Shown: positions 30,657 to 40,425, numbered from the stretch's first letter. The stretch: DNA of 64,000 nt from Deltaproteobacteria bacterium (GCA_040223695.1 JAVKFU010000018.1:496001-560000); one strand, 5' to 3'. Translations and numbers: made by a program. The notes: generated by a model from the letters alone, not told the origin.

Positions 30657-33600
30657 ATGAAGACTTCGAGCCGTAACTTACAATCGGAGCATGTATCCTT
30701 TCCCTGGGGGCTTCTTATAGCGGTTCTTGCGGTTAGCTCGCTTCCGTTCGCCCTGTCGCTTCTCGGCGCAGGCTTCAGGTTCGGAGATATGGATTTTTCG
30801 GAAGCGTTTAATATGGCCGTGAGTGTTATAATTGCCGTCGCGCTGTTTACGGGAATACTCTGCCTCGTACATTATGCGATAGAGAGGAACAGATACACAT
30901 TTCTTTTGGGCGTCTCGTTTGTGGGAACGGCCATAATCAGCGGGTTTCAGCTTTTCACCGCCCGCGTATTCGATAATACACCGTACAGTGAGTTTGTCAT
31001 TTTTGCCTCATCTTCAGTGGTAGACCTGTTTCCGGCGGTGATTATCCTGGCAGGTTCGCTGATGCTCCTCGGCGGGCGTCCTTATGAGGATTTCAACCGA
31101 CGGACCGGGCTGTTCCTTATATTGAGTTCGGTGATCATAGGGGCTTCTATCGCATTAATATATTTAGTGGCAAAACCGGGCGCAGTTTCAGGCGCGCTTG
31201 GTCCGCGTTCCATGTCGTCGAATGTCTGGGCGCTCATCCCCCTTGTATTCGTTCTTGCCGCCGGCTTGGCGGCCGAAATTTGCGGAAGGAAAAAAAGGAC
31301 GTTCTTCTCCTACATACTCCTTCTGACGCTCATACCGCTTCTGGCCTCTGAGCTATATATCATTCTCGTTTCATCAAACCTTTCCGGCGAATACTTCCTG
31401 TATTCGGATTTCCTTAGAGTTTTCGCGTGCTTTGTCCCGTTTCTCGGACTTGTGGCGGATTACGGGAGGAATTACCGGGAGAAATCCTTGACGGAGAGGG
31501 CATTAATAGAGTCCGAAGCAAATCTCGAACATGAGAAAGAACTTAACAAAACCGCTATGGCGGAGCTCGAAGAGAGAATCAGAGAATATAAAGCGTCTGA
31601 GGAATTCCATCAAACTGTATCGGAGAGCTCACCAAACGGTATATATATAATCTCGGGCGGCAAGTTCGAATTCGTGAATTCCAGGTTCGCATCTATTACG
31701 GGTTATGACAGGGACGACCTTATCGGAAGCGGTATCGATGAAATAGTATTACCGCAGGATCTGGAGGCGCGCGAAACTGGCGCTCGGGATATGATGGACG
31801 GTCTGGGCATTGCCCCCTATCAGTACAGAATCGTAAACAAAAACGGTGAGACTGTATGGATATCGGAGACGGTTACGAAAATCAATTACAGCGGCGGCGG
31901 GGCTGTTTTGGGAAGCGTGTCCGATATTACCGAGACGAAGCATGTCGAGGATATGCTGAGAACGCTATCCAATACTTCACCACTGGGTATATATATTGTC
32001 CAGGACGGAGAAATACAATACGTCAATAAGCAATACTGCGAACACACGGGCTATGGGGAAAAGGAGCTTCTGGGTACAGTTGCCGAGAGAATTATTCTTC
32101 ACGTGGACCGTGAGCCCACTAAAAAAAACCTGAGGCAGATGATCGACAGCGAGACCGGCGCGCCCTATGAATACAGGATCCTCAGCAAGAGCGGAGAAGT
32201 TAAATGGTTCATGGAGACCGCAAGAAAGATTAAATACAGGGATAGGAGCGCGATACTGGGGAGCGTTGCCGACATAACGGACAGGAGAAGGGTAGAGACA
32301 ATGCTGAGAACCCTTTCCACGAGCTCCCCGATCGGGATATACATTATCCAGGACGGCGAGTTTAAATTTGTTAACCCGCAGCTGGAGAAACAAGCCGGTT
32401 ATAAAGAGGAAGAGCTTCTAGGGAAGAAATCACTGTGGTTCGTTTACGGGGACGACAGAGAGTCGGTCAGAGGGAAGGCCATCAGGATGCTCAAGGGGGA
32501 TATTCAGGCCCCGTATGAGTACAGGATGGTCAAGAGGGACGGAAGTATTGTATGGTCAATGGAGGTGGTGAAGTCGATTCAGTACATGGGCAGAGAGGCT
32601 GTGCTCGGAACAGTGATGGATATATCCGAGCGAAAACAGGCGGAAGAGCTGTTCGAAACCCTTTCAAAGCGTTCCCCGATCGGGGTTTTCATAATACAGG
32701 ATTCCAAGTTTCAGTACGTGAACCCTCAGTTCGAGGAGTTTATGGGACACTCGCGCGACGAGCTTATCGGGACAAATCCTTGGAAACTGATTCACAAGCA
32801 GGACCGCGAGGAGGTCAGGGAAAAAAGCAGGGAGATGCTGGATGGAAAAAGGCATGCGCCCTACGAGTACAGAATCGTCAATAAGCAGGGCGAGATGAGA
32901 TGGGTAATGGAGACCACGACCTCTATACAGTACCGCGGCAGACATGCGGTACTGGGAAGCTTCATGGACATTTCAGAGCGCAAGAAGACGGAAGTCGAGC
33001 TAAAAGAGGCAAAGGAAGCGGCAGAGGCGGCAAGCCAGGCTAAAACCGAGTTCCTAGCGAACGTGAGCCACGAGATACGAACGCCGCTCAACGCCATAAT
33101 GGGTATGACGGAGCTTGCGCTCGACACTGAGATAACCGACGAGCAGGAAGAGACACTCAGTGTAATACAGTCTTCCTCCGAATCTCTTCTGGGTCTCATA
33201 AACGATATCCTTGATTTTTCACGTATAGGAGTCGGGCAGATGGAGATAGAAGAGTCTTTTTTCAGCGTCAGGGAGCTTGTGGAAGCAGTTGCGGAAACAC
33301 ACTCGGTAAGGGCTTTTGAGAAGGGCATTGAGCTCGTTTCCTATGTGGAGCATGATGTTCCGGACAGGCTCAAGGGGGACATGAAGCGTATACGACAGGT
33401 TTTTGACAACCTCGTTGTGAATGCGGTTAAATTCACGGACAGTGGGGAGGTGTTCATAAAGGTTGAGAACACGGGACAGGTGGATGGAAACCGGTTCGAC
33501 ATTCACTTTACGGTCGCCGACACCGGCATAGGAATTTCAGGCGAGCACGGGGTGAAAATATTCGAAAAATTCTCACAGGTTGACAGCTCTACCACAAGGA

Positions 33601-34634
33601 CCTTCGGCGGGGCCGGGCTCGGACTAAGCATCTCAAAATCGCTGGTCGAGCTTATGAACGGGAAAATCTGGTTCGAGAGCGAACTCGGAAAAGGCACGAA
33701 ATTTCATTTCAGCCTGCCGCTCAAAGTTGATTGGGAAAGAGAGGGCGGGGTCAGTAGAATGAAGCCGGATTTTCCCGGCGCAGCCGTTTTGGTGGTGGAT
33801 GATAATAAGACAAGCAGATTCATGCTTAACAAGACTCTTTCTCTCTGGGGTTTGGAGGTAATGGAGGCGGAGACGGGAAGCGCCGCTTTGGAAGTTCTGG
33901 AGAGTATGGATAATAAGCTGGCCCTGGTGGTAGTGGATAATCTTATGCCCGACATGAGCGGGGTCGAGTTTGCCGGGCGGGTTAGAAAAAGGCTGGGAGA
34001 TGAAATAAAAATGCTCCTTCTTACTTCACGGCGAGGCAATAGCGGCTCCGAGGTTAGAGACGCGGGAGTGGATGAATCTATAGTCAAGCCTGTAAAGATT
34101 TCAAAGCTGCACCAGGCGGTAAGAAGACTCGTTAACGGAGATATGAGCCGGAGCGGAAGAAAGGCTGATATCTCCGGCGGGAAGTTTTCAGGGTCGTCCG
34201 AGGCAGAAGAAAAAATTACTCCCCGGCTCCTAGTTGTGGATGATACGCCGGATAATCAGAACCTGGCAAAGCGGATACTCGAGATCGGCGGTTACAAAGT
34301 TGACCTCGCGTCGGGCGGGCGCGAGAGCGTGGCCGCCGTGCGGGAAAACGAATACGACCTTATTTTGATGGACGTGCAGATGCCCGAAATGGACGGCTTC
34401 GAAGCTACAAGGAGTATAAGGAGCTGGGAGCGCTGTGAAGCAAAGGAGAGGACTCCTATAATCGCTGTCACCGCGCACGCTATCGCGGGCTACAGGGAAA
34501 AGTGTCTGGAAAACGATATGGACGATTATATAACGAAGCCGCTCAAGAAGCGGGCCCTCCTCGACATCGTGAGCAAATGGCTCAACGACAGCATCTACGT
34601 AAACGGGTCCTTCGGTCAGGACCCCGGTTCCTGA
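30657..34634 (+). CDS. hybrid sensor histidine kinase with four tandem PAS domains and two receivers
   Basis: A 1325-residue inner-membrane sensor. Residues 15-270 hold about eight hydrophobic segments (a MASE-like integral sensor), then a coiled coil (275-312). Four PAS repeats with a constant period of about 115-118 follow (312-430, 431-547, 548-662, 663-778); each carries a version of SPxGIYIIQDGxFxFVN and a closing ADITxRK-like end. HisKA has phosphoacceptor H805 (ANVSHE), the ATPase domain spans about 905-1025 (N box near 921, DTGIGI, GGAGLGL). Receiver 1 has D1094, receiver 2 has D1239. The last step needs an HPt, and a free HPt gene lies 1.8 kb downstream. No clear ribosome site at ATG 30657. 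Confidence 0.93.
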   Translation: MKTSSRNLQSEHVSFPWGLLIAVLAVSSLPFALSLLGAGFRFGDMDFSEAFNMAVSVIIAVALFTGILCLVHYAIERNRYTFLLGVSFVGTAIISGFQLFTARVFDNTPYSEFVIFASSSVVDLFPAVIILAGSLMLLGGRPYEDFNRRTGLFLILSSVIIGASIALIYLVAKPGAVSGALGPRSMSSNVWALIPLVFVLAAGLAAEICGRKKRTFFSYILLLTLIPLLASELYIILVSSNLSGEYFLYSDFLRVFACFVPFLGLVADYGRNYREKSLTERALIESEANLEHEKELNKTAMAELEERIREYKASEEFHQTVSESSPNGIYIISGGKFEFVNSRFASITGYDRDDLIGSGIDEIVLPQDLEARETGARDMMDGLGIAPYQYRIVNKNGETVWISETVTKINYSGGGAVLGSVSDITETKHVEDMLRTLSNTSPLGIYIVQDGEIQYVNKQYCEHTGYGEKELLGTVAERIILHVDREPTKKNLRQMIDSETGAPYEYRILSKSGEVKWFMETARKIKYRDRSAILGSVADITDRRRVETMLRTLSTSSPIGIYIIQDGEFKFVNPQLEKQAGYKEEELLGKKSLWFVYGDDRESVRGKAIRMLKGDIQAPYEYRMVKRDGSIVWSMEVVKSIQYMGREAVLGTVMDISERKQAEELFETLSKRSPIGVFIIQDSKFQYVNPQFEEFMGHSRDELIGTNPWKLIHKQDREEVREKSREMLDGKRHAPYEYRIVNKQGEMRWVMETTTSIQYRGRHAVLGSFMDISERKKTEVELKEAKEAAEAASQAKTEFLANVSHEIRTPLNAIMGMTELALDTEITDEQEETLSVIQSSSESLLGLINDILDFSRIGVGQMEIEESFFSVRELVEAVAETHSVRAFEKGIELVSYVEHDVPDRLKGDMKRIRQVFDNLVVNAVKFTDSGEVFIKVENTGQVDGNRFDIHFTVADTGIGISGEHGVKIFEKFSQVDSSTTRTFGGAGLGLSISKSLVELMNGKIWFESELGKGTKFHFSLPLKVDWEREGGVSRMKPDFPGAAVLVVDDNKTSRFMLNKTLSLWGLEVMEAETGSAALEVLESMDNKLALVVVDNLMPDMSGVEFAGRVRKRLGDEIKMLLLTSRRGNSGSEVRDAGVDESIVKPVKISKLHQAVRRLVNGDMSRSGRKADISGGKFSGSSEAEEKITPRLLVVDDTPDNQNLAKRILEIGGYKVDLASGGRESVAAVRENEYDLILMDVQMPEMDGFEATRSIRSWERCEAKERTPIIAVTAHAIAGYREKCLENDMDDYITKPLKKRALLDIVSKWLNDSIYVNGSFGQDPGS

Positions 34635-34745
34635 ACTCCCTTAAAGGACATTCCCGTCGGTATAAATATCATTTTCTTTGGGCAGAAGCGAATTTCCGTT
34701 TAGAATATTTTCTGAAGAGTCCCTTAAAAAAAGGAGTGACGGAAA

Positions 34746-36323
34746 TTGAGTGATAAACCGGCGCAGCTCGAAGAGTATGTGCTTAGAGAACTGGAATCGA
34801 GAGGGATTAATCCCGATACCGTAATTTCCCAGCTGGAGATGTTCAGAAAGGGGCTTCCCCCTGTAGAGCTTGCGCGCCCGTGTACGCTCGGCGACGGCAT
34901 TGTCTCTATAGAAGGTGAGGAAGAGCGGTATGCCCGGCTTTTCGAGGAAGCGTCGGGAGATAAGAAGATAGTGAAGTTCGTACCTGCGTCCGGGGCTGCC
35001 AGCAGAATGTTCAAGGAGCTTCTCGCGGTGCTGAACAGGGCTGAAAGCTTGGACAGGCGGGCCCTCGGAGAGGCTGCCGATAGGGGTGATGAGGAAGCCG
35101 AAAAGGTTCTCACCTTTATAAATAATCTCGATAAATTCGCATTTTTCGACGACCTTCGCGGCTCGCTTGAAAATTCCGGCTACGATTCGGAGGCTGTTTT
35201 AGCGGACGACGGTTGCGTTCCGGAGATTCTCGAGCACCTGCTCCTTGAAAAGGGGCTTAATTACTCGAACCTTCCCAAGGGGATAATAAAATTCCACAGC
35301 TATCCCGGCGCCCGGAGGACGGCGTTTGAGGAACATCTTGTAGAGGCGCTTAACTATACGCGGGACGAGGGAGGCAGGGCGCGCGCGCATTTCACTGTCT
35401 CTCCGGAGCATATGGAGAACGTAAAGGATCATATCCGGGACGTAAAGGGAAACTACGAAGATAACGGGGCGACTCTAGAAATTAATTTCTCCGTTCAGAA
35501 GCTTTCTACTGATACAATCGCGGTGGATATGGATAATAGACCGATTCTGGACGAGGAGGGAAAGCCCGTTTTCAGACCGGGCGGCCACGGGGCGCTGATA
35601 GAGAACCTGAACGACCTTGACTGCGACATAGTGTTTATAAAGAACATCGACAACGTAGTGCCTGACAGGATAAAAGGGCAGACATACCTTTATAAAAAAG
35701 CTCTGGGCGGTTATTTGATAGAGCTTGAGCGGCGGGTATTTTCGGTTCTACGCCTGCTGGATAGAGGCGCGCCCGAGGATGACGTAACAAAACAGTTGAG
35801 GAATCTCAAGGACATGGGCATCGATGTTACTATTCCCAAAAACCTCGACGGCTCGACACGGGAGGAGAAAACAAAGTTTATCCGCTCCGGGCTTATGAGA
35901 CCCATAAGGGTATGCGGAGTTGTAAAGAACGCGGGGGAGCCCGGAGGAGGGCCTTTCTACGTGAGAGGGAGCGGCGGCTCGTTGAGCATGCAGATTGTGG
36001 AATCGGCACAGGTCGATATGAATTCCCCCGGGCAAAAGGCGGTATGGGAATCCTCCACCCATTTCAATCCCGTTGACATCGTGTGCGGACTCAGGGATTA
36101 CAAGGGCAGGGCCTACAATCTTACAGAGTATATAGACCGTGACGCCGGATTTATAACGATAAAATCAAGGGACGGAAGGGAGTTTAAGGCCCTTGAGCTA
36201 CCCGGCTTATGGAACGGATCCATGGCTTACTGGAATTCTGTCTTTGTAGAGGTTCCTCTTATAACTTTTAATCCTGTAAAAACGGTATTCGATCTGCTGC
36301 GGCCCGAGCATCAGCCCGGTTAG
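34746..36323 (+). CDS. DUF4301 family protein
   Basis: A 525-residue cytoplasmic protein matching the DUF4301 pattern: an N-terminal helix followed by QLEMFRKGLPPVELARPCTLGDGI, then the phosphate-loop-like VPASGAASRMFKEL near residue 80. That last motif resembles the nucleotide loop of sugar-nucleotide transferases, so the fold may be related, but the function is unknown. Start TTG at 34746 with AAGGAG nine bases upstream. It lies 111 bases after the hybrid kinase and 84 before the HPt gene, all in one direction. Confidence 0.75.
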   Translation: MSDKPAQLEEYVLRELESRGINPDTVISQLEMFRKGLPPVELARPCTLGDGIVSIEGEEERYARLFEEASGDKKIVKFVPASGAASRMFKELLAVLNRAESLDRRALGEAADRGDEEAEKVLTFINNLDKFAFFDDLRGSLENSGYDSEAVLADDGCVPEILEHLLLEKGLNYSNLPKGIIKFHSYPGARRTAFEEHLVEALNYTRDEGGRARAHFTVSPEHMENVKDHIRDVKGNYEDNGATLEINFSVQKLSTDTIAVDMDNRPILDEEGKPVFRPGGHGALIENLNDLDCDIVFIKNIDNVVPDRIKGQTYLYKKALGGYLIELERRVFSVLRLLDRGAPEDDVTKQLRNLKDMGIDVTIPKNLDGSTREEKTKFIRSGLMRPIRVCGVVKNAGEPGGGPFYVRGSGGSLSMQIVESAQVDMNSPGQKAVWESSTHFNPVDIVCGLRDYKGRAYNLTEYIDRDAGFITIKSRDGREFKALELPGLWNGSMAYWNSVFVEVPLITFNPVKTVFDLLRPEHQPG

Positions 36324-36407
36324 GTTGCGGCTTGTTTACAGACAATTGGTAGCAGGTGTATTATTAACTAATAAGATACGTTCTAATTTTCAGGGGGCGC
36401 ATTCGAT

Positions 36408-36731
36408 ATGTCGGGCAAATGGTATCAGAAAGAAGTAGTGTACATAGACCCGGATTTTGAAGATCTGATTCCTTCTTTCCTCGAAAGCAGACGGAATGAA
36501 ATAGGAATCATCAGGGAATGCATTGTCGTTTCAAATCTGGCGGAGGCACAGAGACTCGGCCACGGAATGAAGGGCGCAGGCGCAGGGTACGGATTCCCTG
36601 AAATAAGCGCTATTGGAGCCAAGATAGAGGAAGCCGCAAAAAGCAGGGATACGGCAGGCATGGAGGAAGCTCTCGATATGCTTGACGAATACCTTTCAGT
36701 GGTCGAAATACGCCCCGGCGAATCCGATTGA
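36408..36731 (+). CDS. stand-alone HPt phosphotransfer protein
   Basis: A 107-residue helical protein with the HPt signature at residues 50-62: RLGHGMKGAGAGYGF, with H52 as the phosphoacceptor and K55/G56 beside it. HPt proteins move a phosphoryl group from a hybrid kinase receiver to a final response regulator. The hybrid kinase upstream (30657) has two receivers and no HPt of its own, so this is its likely partner. No DNA-binding response regulator is nearby, so the end target is elsewhere or is receiver 1 or 2 in reverse. The N-terminal 15 residues are extra to the domain. Confidence 0.85.
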   Translation: MSGKWYQKEVVYIDPDFEDLIPSFLESRRNEIGIIRECIVVSNLAEAQRLGHGMKGAGAGYGFPEISAIGAKIEEAAKSRDTAGMEEALDMLDEYLSVVEIRPGESD

Positions 36732-36801
36732 TCCAGCAATCCTGTAGCCGGGAATATTCCCCCTTTCCACGTATTAAGCTTATTGGTTAAAATATCGGGA
36801 G

Positions 36802-38130
36802 ATGCCGGAGCCGAACAATACCGTAACGGTTGATCTGCCGGTCGTCCTGCCGAAGGATACCGGAGGGATTGCGGGATATTTCTCGGAAGCGCTCCGGTAT
36901 ATCGATCGGCTTTATCAGTCGGAGCTTACGGGGGGGATTACCCCTTCACGTGAAAACACCCTTTGGAAAGGGCTTACGGATAAGCTCAGCCAAGGCTCCG
37001 GATACCTTGCGGGTCCTGAAAGAGAGGCTTATGAGGCTGGGGTCTATTCGGTTCAGAAAGGAATATTTGATCTCTATCCCCTTTTTGCGGGCAACTCTAA
37101 TTCAGGCGGGATTGAGCTCATAATCGGAAAGGTGTTCTCTTCCGGGGGCGGCGGGAAGAGATTCTACGCCGGAGCGGCGGGTGTCTTTAACCGGAATTTC
37201 GACAACACAATAAAGGAATATGACAGCCGTCTGCCGCTGTTTGCGGATAAGCTGACGGATTTGCAGGGCTCTGTGGTCTACTCCCCCGGCAAACAAGTGC
37301 CTGAGATAAGCTGTATTGATGTATTTTCACTCGCGGGCGCGCTCGACGTTTCTCATAAGCCGATTTGTATTTTTTATTCAGGGGGCAGTAAGGAAAATCT
37401 CTCTTCCCTTTCTCGAATGACGGTTTTCATTAATCTCTACGCGGCAAGGTTCAAAGCCCTTACGGAAACAATCGCCCGACGTTATATAAACGCCTCCGGG
37501 GGACTGGAGGAACTCACTTATGAAGATACCGCGAAGCTCCTGTTGATATGGCTCAGGGGGCATGACGTCGGTCATTTTATGGGGACTGATTGTCTGGGAA
37601 AGGCGATGTCTGAATTAGACAGGGATTATATGATTCTCCATGAGCTGAAATCGGATATGATCGCGCTATATAACATGAGGTGGCTTGCGGACGGCCTGCT
37701 CGCTGACGGGCTCCTAAAGCAGGCTTATCTTGTTTCCGTTGCGGAGATGCTGAGATATATAAGAAGGGGCGGATGCTACATCCATCCCGATACCGGCTCC
37801 GCCTATCTTACCTACCGGATGTTCAGGGACAAGGGGGCAATTGGTTTCGACGAGAAGACGGGGCGATTCCAGGTCGATCTCAAGCTCTTCGAAGACGCTG
37901 TGGAGGAGTGCGCCGGCCGGCTGATCAAGCTGTTTTCAGACGGCGACATCTTAGGGGCGAGGGGCTTAGTAAACTCTTGGGGACGGCTGGCTCCTGAAAA
38001 AGACGGTCTCCCACAAGGATGCCCTGATGAGCTTCGTTTGTTAATGACGGATACGGACCTGCCGTTTTACACAGACTTCAACTTTTCGGTGAGCGGTATG
38101 TCCTCGGGGGCTCGGAAAGCGAAGCGGTAG
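36802..38130 (+). CDS. hypothetical protein with HDxGH and HExxxD motifs (putative metalloprotein)
   Basis: A 442-residue soluble protein that I cannot assign. Its middle is notable: H254-D255-V-G-H258, then H280-E281-L-K-S-D285 22 residues later inside a predicted helix. Histidine pairs with a following E/D are the usual ligands of zinc peptidases of the M49 type and of HD-type phosphohydrolases, so a metal site is plausible. It starts at ATG 36802, 70 bases after the HPt gene, and may belong to the same unit as the hybrid kinase and DUF4301. No signal peptide or membrane segment. Function is not claimed. Confidence 0.6.
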   Translation: MPEPNNTVTVDLPVVLPKDTGGIAGYFSEALRYIDRLYQSELTGGITPSRENTLWKGLTDKLSQGSGYLAGPEREAYEAGVYSVQKGIFDLYPLFAGNSNSGGIELIIGKVFSSGGGGKRFYAGAAGVFNRNFDNTIKEYDSRLPLFADKLTDLQGSVVYSPGKQVPEISCIDVFSLAGALDVSHKPICIFYSGGSKENLSSLSRMTVFINLYAARFKALTETIARRYINASGGLEELTYEDTAKLLLIWLRGHDVGHFMGTDCLGKAMSELDRDYMILHELKSDMIALYNMRWLADGLLADGLLKQAYLVSVAEMLRYIRRGGCYIHPDTGSAYLTYRMFRDKGAIGFDEKTGRFQVDLKLFEDAVEECAGRLIKLFSDGDILGARGLVNSWGRLAPEKDGLPQGCPDELRLLMTDTDLPFYTDFNFSVSGMSSGARKAKR

Positions 38131-38256
38131 GGCTTTGCGCGCTCGCTGTTAAAGATATTAAGCGACGGTATTCTAAATCGGTACTGTCGGGTATATAATA
38201 TATGTGCCCGGCAAAATGGAGAGCCGGGAGCTTATGTCCGGCAGGAGGATGAATTC

Positions 38257-38610
38257 ATGAGAATTGTCGCCGCTTCGATCCTTTTTCTCGTTATGAGCGC
38301 TCAGTTTGCGGGCGCCTGGGACAATCTGAGAGATTTTGTATTCATAGAAGAAATGAACGTACCGGACGAGATCGAGAATTATGATTCCGTCGAATACGTG
38401 ACAGGGAAGAGCGAGAGGCACTACAGGCTTGCGTGGGAGCGGGAATATAACGAGGATACTTACGTCAACCAGTGCATTAACGTGCTAAAGGACCAGGCCG
38501 TGCTTATCGGCGCAAACTCTGTTCTGAATATGAGCTGGTACCTCGAGAGGGAATACCCGGACAACTGGTTTACGGTCGTCTGCCAGGGTCTTGCCGCCTG
38601 GAAATACTAG
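38257..38610 (+). CDS. small exported hypothetical protein
   Basis: A 117-residue protein with a clean signal peptide (residues 1-20, cleavage after GAWD or FAGA) and AGGAGG eight bases before the ATG. The mature part is about 95 residues, acidic, with two cysteines (about 73 and 109) that may form a disulfide. No family recognised. It lies 126 bases after the previous gene in the same direction. Confidence 0.75.
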   Translation: MRIVAASILFLVMSAQFAGAWDNLRDFVFIEEMNVPDEIENYDSVEYVTGKSERHYRLAWEREYNEDTYVNQCINVLKDQAVLIGANSVLNMSWYLEREYPDNWFTVVCQGLAAWKY

Positions 38611-39012
38611 GCGCGAACCTCTATACACAGAGGTATCGGCACGTGTACGGCACTGTGGTTATTCTTGCCTGCCGTTAGAGTTCAACTGTATAAGCCGGTT
38701 GCTACGAGTAATCCCCGCCGCCGGGCCGGATTCTTCTGTTCACACCTTCAATATTCTGATGTACGATGGGAATAAAGATTCAAACCACCCCGGTTTTCCT
38801 TTGTTCTGATTTGATAATTACAATTTCAATTGTAATATCCGTTCTTCCGATCTGAAGGACGGCTGTACAATCGATAGGGGCACTTAGGAACGAATACGAG
38901 AATAGAAGATTGGATTTGCTCTATTCGAATATGAGCATTAAAATTACATCGGATAACTCACTACACGGTATTGTTCGCTAAGGGAGGAAAGGATTTGGAG
39001 AAGGGAGATATA
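38611..39012. other. intergenic region
   Basis: 402 bases with no credible coding frame; a 72-codon frame (38591-38809) overlaps the previous gene, has no ribosome site and looks like chance. Confidence 0.4.
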
Positions 39013-39249
39013 ATGCCGCTTTCCGAGATTTTCGGAAACGACACCCAGGGGAGGCTTATATTCGATCTTGTAAGAGCCATAGTTTCCGACCGGATGAAGA
39101 TTACGGCTCTGGAAAAGCTTCTCATTGATAAGGGAATTATGAGCCGGGAAGAGCTCCAGGACAGTTATGACGAAATAATGAGTGTGAGCTCGGATGACGT
39201 CATAAACGATGTGCTTCAGCAGTTCGGCAGCGGTAATTCGGATTTTTAA
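39013..39249 (+). CDS. small hypothetical protein, helical
   Basis: A 78-residue acidic protein rich in helix (LIFDLVRAIVSDRMKITALE). I start at ATG 39013 with AAGGGAG just upstream (39001-39007); TTG 38995 with GGGAGGA (38982-38988) is equally possible and would add six residues. Function unknown. Directly after its stop is a run of eleven G (39263-39273). Confidence 0.6.
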   Translation: MPLSEIFGNDTQGRLIFDLVRAIVSDRMKITALEKLLIDKGIMSREELQDSYDEIMSVSSDDVINDVLQQFGSGNSDF

Positions 39250-39632
39250 CCTAGTGGTAACCGGGGGGGGGGGTCGGGGTCAACCGGATACATTCGTCAT
39301 ACTAATGCCTTCATTTTGCGTAGAGCGGTTTCTATTTGAATCCTGCCAATAACTCTACTGCTATACTATTAATGAGCTCACCTCGCTGGAAAAAAAGCGG
39401 CTACCGGATAATTCCCCATATAAGAGAGGACTTTGCTTCCTTAAACATCATATAAAAAATTTAAATTCGTGGATTCATTTGAATTATCCGCCGGATACTT
39501 ATATAATCAAGGTAAATTCCGGGTGAGATATCCGGATTCGGGCGTTAATTCCTGCAATCGATATGAATGAGGAAATTCCAAACACGGCTTTGGTGAACCT
39601 GCTTCAATACCCCAGACTGGCGAAATCCTGAC
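39250..39632. other. intergenic region with a G11 run
   Basis: 383 bases, AT-rich except a homopolymer of eleven G at 39263-39273 followed by GGGG after TC. No coding frame seen. Promoter for the next small gene not placed. Confidence 0.45.
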
Positions 39633-39872
39633 ATGATTCAATACAAGGTTGAAAATATAACGCTTACCGATGACGAGAAATCCTTTCTAGTCGATTTGAC
39701 CATAGAGCTAGAAGATCTGGAATCGGCCACCGACCCTGTTTTCATCTCGCTTTCCTTCCCCCTCGCCAATGAGTCGAACGATCTTGAGGAGATAAAGGAG
39801 AAAGCTGTAATACACGCAAAGAGTCTCTTGAAAAGGGTGCTCCTGGAGGACGCTCAGCGGGAGCTTTTCTAA
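39633..39872 (+). CDS. small hypothetical protein
   Basis: A 79-residue acidic soluble protein (IELEDLESATDPVFISLSFPL, then a long basic-acidic helix at the end). The amphipathic composition supports a real gene, but there is no clear ribosome site before ATG 39633 and no family recognised. Confidence 0.5.
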   Translation: MIQYKVENITLTDDEKSFLVDLTIELEDLESATDPVFISLSFPLANESNDLEEIKEKAVIHAKSLLKRVLLEDAQRELF

Positions 39873-39966
39873 CAGATTTTTTTAATCGGACCTAAAACAA
39901 CGCTTCCCGGCAATCTAGGTTGCCCAGCGTCTTATTATATCGGCACAGGTCACTTCAAGTTAAACT

Positions 39967-40425
39967 CTAGTTTTCAACAATTTGTCCTTTCAGCCCCGAG
40001 AGCATGCTGAGTAGTTCCCCCTTTTCCTTTTCAGGCACTTTAAATTCATCTAGAATTCCCACTAGAATCTCTACAGAGACATCCCAATCACTATCTGTTA
40101 TGCCCAATCCCGTATGAGCAACCTTCATATTTTCACCAAGGTATAAGCAAGGCCCGCCGGTTGCTTTACAAATAAAATCCACAGTTAATTGTTGTGCCTT
40201 TTGCTTCGATTCTGTATTCAGCCCAATAAAATATTTTCCAAGCTGCTCGTTTTCGATCATGCGGGCAAAAAGCTGGGCGGTCACCGCCGCTATGGCATCA
40301 TAACCGCCTAGACGTTTGTATAAAGATTCTTCCTTTTGCTCCTGTGCCAGGACGCCTGACAAGCTAAAAGATACAAAGAGGAAGAAAACTAACGGGATGC
40401 TGAGACTTTTGATATTGTTAAACAC
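39967..40425 (-). CDS. exported group 1 truncated haemoglobin
   Basis: A 152-residue protein. Residues 1-27 form a signal peptide (hydrophobic core then SGVLAQ). The mature part is a truncated globin: SLYKRLGGYDAIAAV at the start, CKATGGPC (about 86-93), and proximal histidine H104 in MKVAHTGLGI. The tyrosine that usually binds ligand at B10 is replaced (LF at 52-53), as in other exported members. It would bind O2, NO or CO in the periplasm. A strong GGAGG is upstream of the ATG. No electron partner nearby. Confidence 0.88.
   Translation of the reverse strand: MFNNIKSLSIPLVFFLFVSFSLSGVLAQEQKEESLYKRLGGYDAIAAVTAQLFARMIENEQLGKYFIGLNTESKQKAQQLTVDFICKATGGPCLYLGENMKVAHTGLGITDSDWDVSVEILVGILDEFKVPEKEKGELLSMLSGLKGQIVEN

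Noticed and set aside
38591-38809. 72-codon frame overlapping the end of the small exported gene
   Set aside because: Composition unlike neighbours and no start signal.
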